A DNA stretch of 8,932 bases from Clostridia bacterium (GTDB lineage: Bacteria > Bacillota > Clostridia > Oscillospirales > CAG-272). The DNA lies in NCBI GenBank assembly GCA_900763885.1, contig CAAFLY010000035.1, forward strand, positions 1 to 8,932. The letters run 5' to 3'. Both the position numbers and the translations under genes were made by a program. Below, piece after piece: positions 1-6,465 of the stretch (within the stretch, counting starts at the first letter, position 1; each line of letters opens with the position of its first letter). The notes below the pieces were generated by a model. It was given only the letters and a program-made list of their open reading frames with translations, did no database searches and was not told the DNA's origin.

Positions 1-692
1 ATGAGGTGGTAGCGGGTATCGTTTTCCTCAAGGATGGGAGGGAGAGAATAGTTGCCGTGGATATGGCCATACCAGACGTCTTTTATGCCATAATCGTGGA
101 ACAGCTGCACAAACGAATCCACGCGGAAAGTGCCGAATATGGGTGGAAAGTGCAGAAATACGTGGATGGGGGTGTAGAAACTGTCACGGAAATATCGATT
201 TTCCTGCAGGTGTCTGGCTTCTTCCAGGCACAGGGCAAGGCGGATCGTCTCGCGGTTGACGAGCTTTTCGTAATCGACAGGGGTGACGGTATTCTGCTGC
301 GTTTCATCGAGGAACCAGCCGCGTGTGCCGCAGAGGATGGCGGGCCCCGCGTCGTAGGCGTTGTTGTATAAAAATTCAATGCCGTGAATGGCGTTTTGCT
401 TTAAGAATTTCCGCATTTTTGTGACAGTTGTCCACCAGAAATCGTGATTTCCCTTGCCGATCAGCTTTTTTCCGGGGAGAGCTGCCAGAAAACGGAAATC
501 CTCCGCCGCTTCAGGGAGGGTCATCGCCCATGAGACGTCTCCTGGAATGACGACGGTATCCGTGTCGGTGACAAGAGCGCGCCAACGGGACGCGATTTTG
601 TCCGTGTAGCCCGTCCAACGTCTGCCAAACTTTTCCATGGATTTGGGGACGGAGCCGGAGAGGTGGGTATCCGCGATCGCGTAGACGGCCAT
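1..692 (-). CDS. Calcineurin-like metallophosphoesterase, 3' end cut by window edge
   Basis: Predicted cytoplasmic dimetal phosphohydrolase whose substrate cannot be read from sequence. The 230 visible residues carry the metallophosphoesterase blocks in order: D8-x-H10 (ADTHLS), G51-D52 (PGDVSW), G81-N-H-D84 (KGNHD), H181 in FLHFPP, and G209-H-I-H212. These are the usual ligands of the two metals. The pattern, including IPGDVSWAM and GNHDFWW, resembles a Firmicutes family of about 230-240 residues (COG1768-like, from memory), so probably only 10-15 residues are missing beyond position 1. The ATG at 690-692 is the first possible start, because the in-frame codon two upstream is the thrC stop. 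It lies 3 bp after that stop with no Shine-Dalgarno, which suggests translation coupled to thrC. The family is clear; the cellular role is unknown. Confidence 0.9.
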   Translation of the reverse strand, partial: MAVYAIADTHLSGSVPKSMEKFGRRWTGYTDKIASRWRALVTDTDTVVIPGDVSWAMTLPEAAEDFRFLAALPGKKLIGKGNHDFWWTTVTKMRKFLKQNAIHGIEFLYNNAYDAGPAILCGTRGWFLDETQQNTVTPVDYEKLVNRETIRLALCLEEARHLQENRYFRDSFYTPIHVFLHFPPIFGTFRVDSFVQLFHDYGIKDVWYGHIHGNYSLPPILEENDTRYHL

Positions 693-695
693 CGC

Positions 696-2180
696 TCAAT
701 GGGAGAACGGCACGTCGGCCATTTCCGCGGGATCGATTACGTCGGTGAACCGGACGGGCTTGTGGAGGGTGGCGGCGAGGGGGACGGGGATCTCGGTGTC
801 GGTGGCGTGGGACAGGGCGGCAAGGAGGGCTTCTCCATCGAGATCGTCGGCATTTACACCAATAGAGCGGCACACATCGGCGGCGAATTTGTACGGACTT
901 GCTGTGGAAGCGAGGACCATCACGCGATTGTCCCCGGTTTCCGCACGGTATTTCCGCACCGCGCCCAAGCCGACAGCGGTGTGGGGATCGATGAGGTAGT
1001 GCGCGTTCTCGTAGGTATCGCGGATGGCGGCGGCGGTCTCCTCCTCGGTGCAATAGTAGCCGGAGAAGATCTCGCGCAGCTCGGCGAGGAATTCCGCGGG
1101 CAGGGTATAGCTGCCGGTGCGGGCGAGGGAATCCATCAGCTCCGCCGTGATTTTCGCCCCGCCGAGCATATAGAGCAGCCGTTCCAGGTTCGACGAGATC
1201 AGTATATCCATCGAAGGTGACATAGTTTTGTGGAAAATGCGAGTGCGGTCGTAGGTGCCGGTGGCGATAAAATCGGTGAGGACGTTGTTCCGGTTGGAGG
1301 CGCAGACGAGGTGCGCGATCGGGATCCCCATTTCGCGTGCGAGATAGGCGGCGAAGATGTTGCCGAAATTCCCGGTCGGGACGCAGACGTTGATCTCGTC
1401 GCCGCTCCGGATCGCGCCGCGCACGATGAGGTCGCAGTACGCGGACGCGTAGTAGACGATCTGCGGGACGAGCCTGCCCCAGTTTATGGAATTCGCGCTG
1501 GAGAAGAAGAACCCGTGCTCGTGCGCCCTTTTCGCAAGAGACGCGTCGGCGAAGATTTTCTTCACCCCGGTCTGTGCGTCGTCGAAATTACCGCGGACCG
1601 CGCAGACGTAGGTATTGTTGCCCTCCTGCGTACACATTTGTCTCTTCTGCATGGGACTCACGCCGTCATTGGGGTAAAATACAGCGATTTTGACGCCATC
1701 CACGTCGCGATACCCCTCCAGAGCCGCCTTTCCGGTATCCCCGCTTGTGGCGACAAGGATGTAGGCGGTCTCCCCCACACCGGTCATTTTCAGCGCGGTG
1801 GAGAGCAGGCGCGGCATGAGCTGGAGTGCCATATCCTTGAACGCGCAGGTCGGACCGTGCCACAGCTCCAGGGAATAAAAGCCGTCCTCGATGGGATACA
1901 GGGGTGCCGCGCCGCCGGGAAAACGCTCGTGGGCATACGCGGTGTGGCAGTCTCCCTCCAGGAGCGTGGGGTCGTAATCGGGCAAAAACAGGGAGAGCAC
2001 ATAGGCGGCGCGCTGCGGATACGTCATGCCGATGAGCCGCTCCACGTCGCCATGGGTCAGCTTCGGAATCTGATCCGGCACAAACAGGCCTCCGTCGTCG
2101 CAAAGTCCCTTCAGAATCGCCTCCGCCGCCGTCACCTTACGCGGCTGCGCGGCATGGTCGCGGGTACTGATATACTTCAT
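696..2180 (-). CDS. thrC: Threonine synthase
   Basis: PLP enzyme converting O-phospho-L-homoserine and water to L-threonine and phosphate, the last step of threonine biosynthesis, in the cytoplasm. The 494 residues match the long bacterial form. Visible landmarks are the N-terminal MKYISTRD and DDGGLFVP typical of the family, the PLP-lysine K115 in HGPTCAFKD, TSGDTG (145-150), SANSINWGR (228-236), the phosphate-binding PTGNFGN (268-274), SPSMDI (321-326), DPHTAVG (398-404) and TASPYKF (426-432). Nothing essential appears to be missing. The gene starts 51 bp after the dipeptidase stop with only a weak ribosome site (AGAAAGTGAG about 7-15 nt upstream). I see neither room for a T-box leader nor a convincing promoter, so it is probably transcribed with the genes upstream. 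The enzyme needs phosphohomoserine; no classic thrB is present here, but see the ApgM-like gene at 6466-7677. Confidence 0.97.
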   Translation of the reverse strand: MKYISTRDHAAQPRKVTAAEAILKGLCDDGGLFVPDQIPKLTHGDVERLIGMTYPQRAAYVLSLFLPDYDPTLLEGDCHTAYAHERFPGGAAPLYPIEDGFYSLELWHGPTCAFKDMALQLMPRLLSTALKMTGVGETAYILVATSGDTGKAALEGYRDVDGVKIAVFYPNDGVSPMQKRQMCTQEGNNTYVCAVRGNFDDAQTGVKKIFADASLAKRAHEHGFFFSSANSINWGRLVPQIVYYASAYCDLIVRGAIRSGDEINVCVPTGNFGNIFAAYLAREMGIPIAHLVCASNRNNVLTDFIATGTYDRTRIFHKTMSPSMDILISSNLERLLYMLGGAKITAELMDSLARTGSYTLPAEFLAELREIFSGYYCTEEETAAAIRDTYENAHYLIDPHTAVGLGAVRKYRAETGDNRVMVLASTASPYKFAADVCRSIGVNADDLDGEALLAALSHATDTEIPVPLAATLHKPVRFTDVIDPAEMADVPFSH

Positions 2181-2231
2181 AAACTAACTCACTTTCTGTG
2201 GAATTTGGAATCTATATGTATAATCATGCAG

Positions 2232-3167
2232 TTACCGCGTCAGCGTGTCCTGCAGAAAACGGACCGCGTTCGCGCAGAAGATCCCGTCCACGTCGGCATC
2301 GCTGTAGCCGTGATCGCGCAGAATTTGCGCCGCGTGGGGAATATCCGCGATGGAGGCGCAGTCCGGTGGGAATTCCGCGCCGTCCCAATCCGCGCCGATG
2401 GCGATGTGCGAAGGACCGACCAGCGCGGCGATGTGATCGATGTGGGGCAGCATATCGGCGACGGACCACGGTCCGTGTGCCTTCAGAAACGCCGTGTACA
2501 GGTTGATGCCGATGACGCCGCCGAGGGACGCCAGCCGCCGGATCCGCGCGTCCGTCAGATTGCGGGTGTGCGGGCAGATCGCGTGGGCGTTCGAGTGGGT
2601 TGCCAGAACCCTGCCGCCCGTCTCCTCCGCCAGATCGAGGATCTCATCGGTGGATCTCTCGGACGCGTGGGACAGATCGACGGCGATTCCTACCCGGAAG
2701 CACTCCCGCACCGCCGCCCTGCCGAAATCGGTCAGCCCCCGCTCCGATTGGTGGGAGCCGCCGATGCAGGTCTCGCCGCCCCAAAGCGGGGTCAGGATGC
2801 GCACGCCCGCGTCGTACAGGGACTGGACCCGCTCCGGCCGGTTGGCGAGGATGCGCCCGTCCTCCACGGTCAGCACAAAGGCAATTCGTCCGTCGCCCGC
2901 CTGGAATCGATCGAGAGCGGGGCGGTCCGTGAGAAGCGGGATCCGGTGCATGGCGCACTCCCAAAGGAGCTTTTCGCGCACCTGCCAAAATCGCCGCCAG
3001 CCCGCATCGTCCGAGTGGTGCGTGGACGTGAAAACCGCCATCGCCTGGTAGTATTTGACAAAACAGCGGGCCTTTTCGAGGGAAACGCAAAGCGGCGCGT
3101 CGGCGATGGAACCCCCACCGTCGTACAGAGCGGTAGCGGTATCGCAGTGCAGGTCGCAGTAACGCAT
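2232..3167 (-). CDS. Membrane-dipeptidase family (peptidase M19) protein
   Basis: Zinc-dependent dipeptidase of the renal-dipeptidase family (M19), which hydrolyses dipeptides. The 311 residues show every metal ligand expected by comparison with human DPEP1: H7 and D9 in DLHCD, bridging E102 in TVEDG, H167 in DLSHAS and H191 in ATHSN, followed by R202-N-L-T-D and GADWDG (258-263). There is no signal peptide or membrane segment, so the bacterial protein is probably cytoplasmic, acting in peptide turnover. I chose ATG 3165-3167 because GGAGGTG lies 7 nt upstream and the protein then begins MRYCDLHCD as in relatives. An in-frame ATG ten codons earlier (3195-3197) overlaps the yraN stop as ATGA and remains possible. 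The gene lies 26 bp after yraN, in the same run. The exact substrate is unknown. Confidence 0.93.
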   Translation of the reverse strand: MRYCDLHCDTATALYDGGGSIADAPLCVSLEKARCFVKYYQAMAVFTSTHHSDDAGWRRFWQVREKLLWECAMHRIPLLTDRPALDRFQAGDGRIAFVLTVEDGRILANRPERVQSLYDAGVRILTPLWGGETCIGGSHQSERGLTDFGRAAVRECFRVGIAVDLSHASERSTDEILDLAEETGGRVLATHSNAHAICPHTRNLTDARIRRLASLGGVIGINLYTAFLKAHGPWSVADMLPHIDHIAALVGPSHIAIGADWDGAEFPPDCASIADIPHAAQILRDHGYSDADVDGIFCANAVRFLQDTLTR

Positions 3168-3193
3168 AATAATGCACCTCCGTGTATAGTAAT

Positions 3194-3631
3194 TCATTCG
3201 TTGCGATGTTTTTGATAATTGCGCGCGGGACGGACGGCTCCCGGATAATGGCGCACGGTCCGCACAGAGGGGGGCTCTGACGGCGCGTCACCGTCGGAGA
3301 GATACACCTCCACCACGTCCAGACGCGGATAACGCGCGGCAAATGTCTCCGGATGCGCCGCCATGTACGCGCGGGCGAACGCGAGCATATGCGTCCGCTT
3401 GCGGCCATCCACAGCGTCGGCGGGTCGGGTTGACTCGTTTCCCGGATCGATCCGGCGCGTCTTGACCTCGACGAAGCAGAGATACAGCCCGTCCGGGGAA
3501 ACGCAGAGAATATCCGCCTCCAGCTTCCCGATATATACGTTGCGGCCGACCATGGCGTATCCAGCATTTACCAGATACAGCGCCGCCGCCTCCTCACCGA
3601 TCCGCCCAAGCGCGCGCAGATTCTCCGCCAT
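3194..3631 (-). CDS. yraN: YraN / UPF0102 family nuclease-fold protein
   Basis: Member of UPF0102, a small family with a PD-(D/E)xK endonuclease-like fold and no firmly established role; links to DNA repair or recombination have been proposed. The 145 residues show the family signature in order: G12-E-E-A (IGEEAAALYLVNAGY), G35-K-L-E-A-D40 (acidic E38 and D40), F53-V-E-V-K-T58 with the putative catalytic E55/K57, KR about residues 78-79, and the Y101-P-R-L-D-V-V-E-V block. The tail after residue 112 is proline- and basic-rich and longer than the usual product of about 120 residues. The ATG at 3629-3631 has GGAGG 5 nt upstream. The gene follows rnhB by 12 bp, a very common pairing (rnhB-yraN) in bacterial genomes, which supports the call. 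The stop overlaps an alternative start of the dipeptidase gene. Confidence 0.93.
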   Translation of the reverse strand: MAENLRALGRIGEEAAALYLVNAGYAMVGRNVYIGKLEADILCVSPDGLYLCFVEVKTRRIDPGNESTRPADAVDGRKRTHMLAFARAYMAAHPETFAARYPRLDVVEVYLSDGDAPSEPPSVRTVRHYPGAVRPARNYQKHRNE

Positions 3632-3643
3632 ATCGTCCTCCGA

Positions 3644-4327
3644 TCACGTTTCCTTGCGGGTAAAGCCGAGGAAGGATCGCCGGTAGAGCTCCGGCAGCTC
3701 CTCGCCGCGACGGACCCGCTCCAGAACGGCTTCGCGATGCGCCTTGGTCGGATACCCCTTGTGCATCGCGATCCCAAAGCCGGGATATTGGCGGTCCCAG
3801 TCGACGCACGCGCGGTCACGGGTCACCTTGGCAAGGATCGACGCCGCCGCGATGGAGGGGGAAAGCGCGTCTCCGTGGACTACGGCGGCGGAAGGAAATG
3901 GGAAATCGCACGTCCGGTTCCCGTCGATCAACAGGTATAAACTGGTATCCGGGATGGAACGGATTGCCATATCTACGGCGCGGCGCATCGCCAGCAGAGA
4001 CGCGTTCAGGATGTTGCGCTCGTCGATCTCCGCGGGGGTGGCTTCCCCGATCCCGTAGGCGACGGCGACCCGCGTGATCACTCCGTAGAGCAGCTCCCGC
4101 TTCTTTTCGGATAGCTTTTTCGAGTCGTTGAGCATGGCGAGGGCCGCACGGTCCGCGTCGGATAGAGCGGCGGGATCCGGCAGTACGCACGCCCCGGCAA
4201 CCACCGAGCCGCATAGGGGACCCCGCCCCGCTTCGTCCACACCGCAGAGCACGGCTCCCGTCTCCCGCGCAATGTTTTCGTCGTACGACCAGTCGAGATG
4301 AGCCGGAACGGGCGCTTTTTCCCTCAT
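3644..4327 (-). CDS. rnhB: Ribonuclease HII
   Basis: Cytoplasmic nuclease that cuts the RNA strand of RNA-DNA hybrids and nicks at single ribonucleotides built into DNA, starting ribonucleotide excision repair. The 227 residues contain the RNase HII signature G29-V-D31-E32-A-G-R-G-P-L-C-G and the other two catalytic acids: D135 in LLIDGN and D153 in VHGDALSPSIAAASILAKV. The GYPT motif (191-194), with the tyrosine used for recognising the ribonucleotide junction, is followed by KAHREA. All four DEDD residues are intact. The ATG overlaps the rbgA stop by 4 bp (ATGA), with an AGGGGGAGAG purine stretch just upstream, so translation is probably coupled to rbgA. The C-terminal RRSFLGF resembles the usual end of the family. 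Confidence 0.98.
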   Translation of the reverse strand: MREKAPVPAHLDWSYDENIARETGAVLCGVDEAGRGPLCGSVVAGACVLPDPAALSDADRAALAMLNDSKKLSEKKRELLYGVITRVAVAYGIGEATPAEIDERNILNASLLAMRRAVDMAIRSIPDTSLYLLIDGNRTCDFPFPSAAVVHGDALSPSIAAASILAKVTRDRACVDWDRQYPGFGIAMHKGYPTKAHREAVLERVRRGEELPELYRRSFLGFTRKET

Positions 4328-5376
4328 CTCTCCCCCTCGCCATCATCCGGCATGGCATAAGCCTCTGTATTTTTATTCACGGAATCTCCGACCTCACATG
4401 CTGTGCAAATGGAAGCGGATTCCAGCTTTTCCGCGGAAGAGGCGGCGGGAGCAGGGACGGAATCTGCCAGAATATTCCTGTTTTCCGCGTCCGGCGTCAA
4501 GGATTCTTTTTTCTCAGCACTGGCAGGCGCTTCCAGTGAGATCCGCCCGATTTTTCCGCCCCGGAACTCGTCCAGAACGATCGCCGCCGCCCGCTCTGTG
4601 TCGATCACCCCGCCGGAGAGGAGAAATCCACGCTTTTTCGCCACCGCTTCGAGAAGCTCGTGCGCCTTTTTCCCCGATGCCACAGCCCTGTCCAGCTTGT
4701 ACCGCGCGCAAAAGTGCTCCGGAGCAACCTCCATCAGCCGCGCGCACAGTAGGCCGGCAAGCTGCTCCGTGTCCAGAATGTCGTCCTTGATCGCTCCCGT
4801 CATCGCCAGATGCTCCCCCGTGCGCGGATCGTCAAATTTCGGCCAGAGAACACCCGGCATGTCCATCAGATCCAACCCTATGGACGTCGGTACCCACTGC
4901 TTCGTGAGCGTCACACCCGGCCGATCCTCCACTTTTACCTTTTTGCCGCCGCATAAACGGTTGATCAGGGACGATTTCCCTACGTTCGGGATCCCGACCA
5001 CCATCGCGCGCAGCTTTCTGCCGCCCATCCCGCGCTCCGCGTACCGCTTTACCTTGTCGGCAAGTATCTGCCGGATCATGGCCCCAATCTGCCCGATCCC
5101 TTCGCCCGTCACACAGTCGATGGCAAGCGCGTGCTCCCCACGGGCGCGATATGCGGCTACCCATGCCTTGGTCACCACCGGATCCGCGAGCGAGGATTTG
5201 TTCAAAAGCGTCAAAACAGGCTTCCCGGCTGTCAAAGCGGCGATCTCCGGGTTGCGCGCACTCTCCGGAATCCGCGCGTCCACCAGCTCCAATACAATGT
5301 CGACCTGCGAAAGATTCTCCCGCATGATCCGCCGCGTCTTCGCCATATGCCCAGGAAACCATTGGATTGTTTGCAT
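4324..5376 (-). CDS. rbgA: Ribosome biogenesis GTPase A (YlqF/RbgA), with a C-terminal extension
   Basis: Circularly permuted GTPase that acts late in assembly of the large ribosomal subunit in Gram-positive bacteria. The N-terminal MQTIQWFPGHMAKTRR is the family hallmark. The G motifs appear in permuted order: G4 at N59-K-S-S62, G1 at G128-IPNVGKSS-136, G2 at T156 in RPGVT, and G3 at D172-M-P-G175; then WPKF and MTGAIKDD, and the C-terminal helical region. Two features are odd. G4 reads NKSS instead of NKxD. Residues from about 284 to 350 form a Ser/Ala/Glu-rich tail beyond the usual length of about 282 and look disordered. The ATG at 5374-5376 has GGGAGG 6 nt upstream. The gene heads the rbgA-rnhB-yraN run and, judging from the terminator behind lepB, probably has its own promoter in the gap upstream. 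Confidence 0.96.
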   Translation of the reverse strand: MQTIQWFPGHMAKTRRIMRENLSQVDIVLELVDARIPESARNPEIAALTAGKPVLTLLNKSSLADPVVTKAWVAAYRARGEHALAIDCVTGEGIGQIGAMIRQILADKVKRYAERGMGGRKLRAMVVGIPNVGKSSLINRLCGGKKVKVEDRPGVTLTKQWVPTSIGLDLMDMPGVLWPKFDDPRTGEHLAMTGAIKDDILDTEQLAGLLCARLMEVAPEHFCARYKLDRAVASGKKAHELLEAVAKKRGFLLSGGVIDTERAAAIVLDEFRGGKIGRISLEAPASAEKKESLTPDAENRNILADSVPAPAASSAEKLESASICTACEVGDSVNKNTEAYAMPDDGEGER

Positions 5377-5792
5377 TGCTACCTCCCAAAATAAGGAAAT
5401 AAAAGAGGAAAGAAAATGGAAAAAAGCACCAAAATCGGGGAATCAAAAGCGGAGCAAAGCAAAAGGCTGAGCCAAAGGCTAAGATAAAACGCAAAACTCC
5501 CTGATAAATTCCAAAAGTGGAGATAAATCCGAAAAACCGGACCTCCCAAAATCTTAAAGAAAGCCGTCCCCACATCGTTCTCCACCCGAGTGGACGCACC
5601 TACGAAAAATAGACGGCGGATCACTGCGTGAGCCGCCCCAGAACGATCTCCTGCGGACTTGGACGGAGCAAAATTGGTGAGCAGATGGACTTGCACAAAC
5701 TATATCCACCCCCAACCCCGTATAAAAGTTTTGCGGAGCTTTTTCAAAAGCGACCGTTCCCCCGTCCCCTCGTCTCCCCGCATCCCCCGGAA
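5377..5792 (-). other. 416-bp gap between lepB and rbgA: terminator and pyrimidine-rich rbgA leader
   Basis: No convincing gene lies here. On the minus strand a hairpin terminator behind lepB (5604-5637) is followed by a small hairpin (TCCAC-TCGG-GTGGA, 5582-5593). A 12-nt word, ATTTTGGGAGGT, occurs twice 160 bp apart (5541-5552 and 5381-5392); the second copy is the rbgA ribosome-binding site. Between them the transcribed strand becomes strongly U/C-rich: by hand count about 80% pyrimidine over 5393-5470. I could not find a -35/-10 pair good enough to call a promoter, although one is expected after the terminator. The open frames crossing the gap are discussed among the rejected items. Confidence 0.6.
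5604..5637 (-). terminator. Rho-independent terminator downstream of lepB
   Basis: On the minus strand, GGCGG-C-TCAC-GCA-GTGA-T-CCGCC (5615-5637) forms a 9-pair stem with one C/T mismatch and a 3-nt loop. It is followed after GTCTA by TTTTT. It lies about 155 bp after the lepB stop and probably separates apgM-lepB transcription from the rbgA run. The U-tract starts a few nucleotides late, so termination may be partial. Confidence 0.6.
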
Positions 5793-6446
5793 TTAGTCGT
5801 TCAAGAAGCCAAGCCGGGAGAGCGGCGAAATGCGGAAATAGGCGCGACCCACAACACAGCGTTCGTCGATGCAGCCAATCTCGATCTGGCGGCTGTCGCC
5901 CGAGTGATTGCGGTTGTCGCCCATCACGAATACCATGCCCTCCGGGACCGCGCAGGTGAAGACCCCGTCGTCGTCCATGCCGTATTCCGCGGTCAGCGTC
6001 GCGTAGCCCACATCCAGATAGCGGTACGGCTCATTCACAACCTCACCGTCCACCCGAAGCGTCCATGAGTTGAAATCGATCTCCACGGACTGCCCGCCGA
6101 CCGCGATCACACGTTTCACAAGGGGCGCGTCATACGGCGCCGCCGCTATGTCGTGGATCACCACAATGTCCCCGGCGCGCGGAGTGTAGCCGAGATCCGA
6201 TACCGCGAGATACTCCCGGTCCGCCAGCGTCACATCCATCGAGTGCCCGTCCACGATGTTCAGACGTGTCACAAACGCGAAGCAGAGCATCACGAAAATC
6301 ACCACGGAGGAGATCATCTCCACCGCCTCGTATGCCGTGACCATGCGGCGCGCACGGGGATTTTTCGCAATCTCCGCCGCCGTTGCCGTGCCCGTGCATA
6401 CCTCCGGCACTGCCTTTTCGCCCGTTCCTGTCGTTTGGTTGTTCAC
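5793..6446 (-). CDS. lepB: Type I signal peptidase
   Basis: Membrane-anchored serine protease that removes signal peptides from exported proteins, with its catalytic domain outside the membrane. From the chosen start (217 residues) there is a polar cytoplasmic segment of about 38 residues, one membrane helix (about 39-60, EAVEMISSVVIFVMLCFAFV), then the catalytic blocks: nucleophile S69 in VDGHSMDVTL, AGDIVVI, general base K111 in PLVKRVIAVGG, and the GDNRNHSGDSR motif (176-186). Box B reads SMDVTL where most enzymes have SMxPTL, so the proline is replaced. I chose the GTG at 6444-6446 because AAGGAGAGG sits 6 nt upstream. An in-frame TTG ten codons earlier (6474-6476) would overlap the preceding gene by 11 bp and has a poorer site. 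The neighbour order lepB-rbgA-rnhB is conserved in many Firmicutes. Confidence 0.95.
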   Translation of the reverse strand: MNNQTTGTGEKAVPEVCTGTATAAEIAKNPRARRMVTAYEAVEMISSVVIFVMLCFAFVTRLNIVDGHSMDVTLADREYLAVSDLGYTPRAGDIVVIHDIAAAPYDAPLVKRVIAVGGQSVEIDFNSWTLRVDGEVVNEPYRYLDVGYATLTAEYGMDDDGVFTCAVPEGMVFVMGDNRNHSGDSRQIEIGCIDERCVVGRAYFRISPLSRLGFLND

Positions 6447-6465
6447 CTGATACCTCTCCTTCGCT

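Noticed and set aside
2181..2231. Possible promoter, T-box or attenuator in front of thrC
   Set aside because: Only 51 bp are available. A CTGACG/TATACA pair with 15-bp spacing reaches into the dipeptidase gene and fits poorly; no T-box core or terminator hairpin is visible.
1230..3215. Plus-strand open frame of 661 codons
   Set aside because: It is antisense to thrC and the dipeptidase, both of which have full catalytic motif sets; the plus-strand translation has no recognisable motifs and arises from GC-rich codon use on the other strand.
2644..3567. Minus-strand frame of 307 codons overlapping yraN and the dipeptidase
   Set aside because: Out-of-frame reading of two well-supported genes, Arg/Pro-rich, no motifs.
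4403..5470. Plus-strand open frame of 355 codons
   Set aside because: Antisense to rbgA; Ser/Arg/Pro-rich translation with no domain and no ribosome site.
4832..5599. Minus-strand frame of 255 codons beginning in the gap with a hydrophobic N-terminus
   Set aside because: Two thirds of it is an out-of-frame reading of rbgA, and the hydrophobic part is again the T-rich leader.
5379..5696. Minus-strand frame of 105 codons in the lepB-rbgA gap, with a hydrophobic C-terminal half
   Set aside because: It starts at a GTG with only a loose G-rich stretch upstream, runs through the terminator hairpin, and ends inside the rbgA ribosome site. The hydrophobicity follows from the T-rich strand. A small membrane protein cannot be fully excluded.
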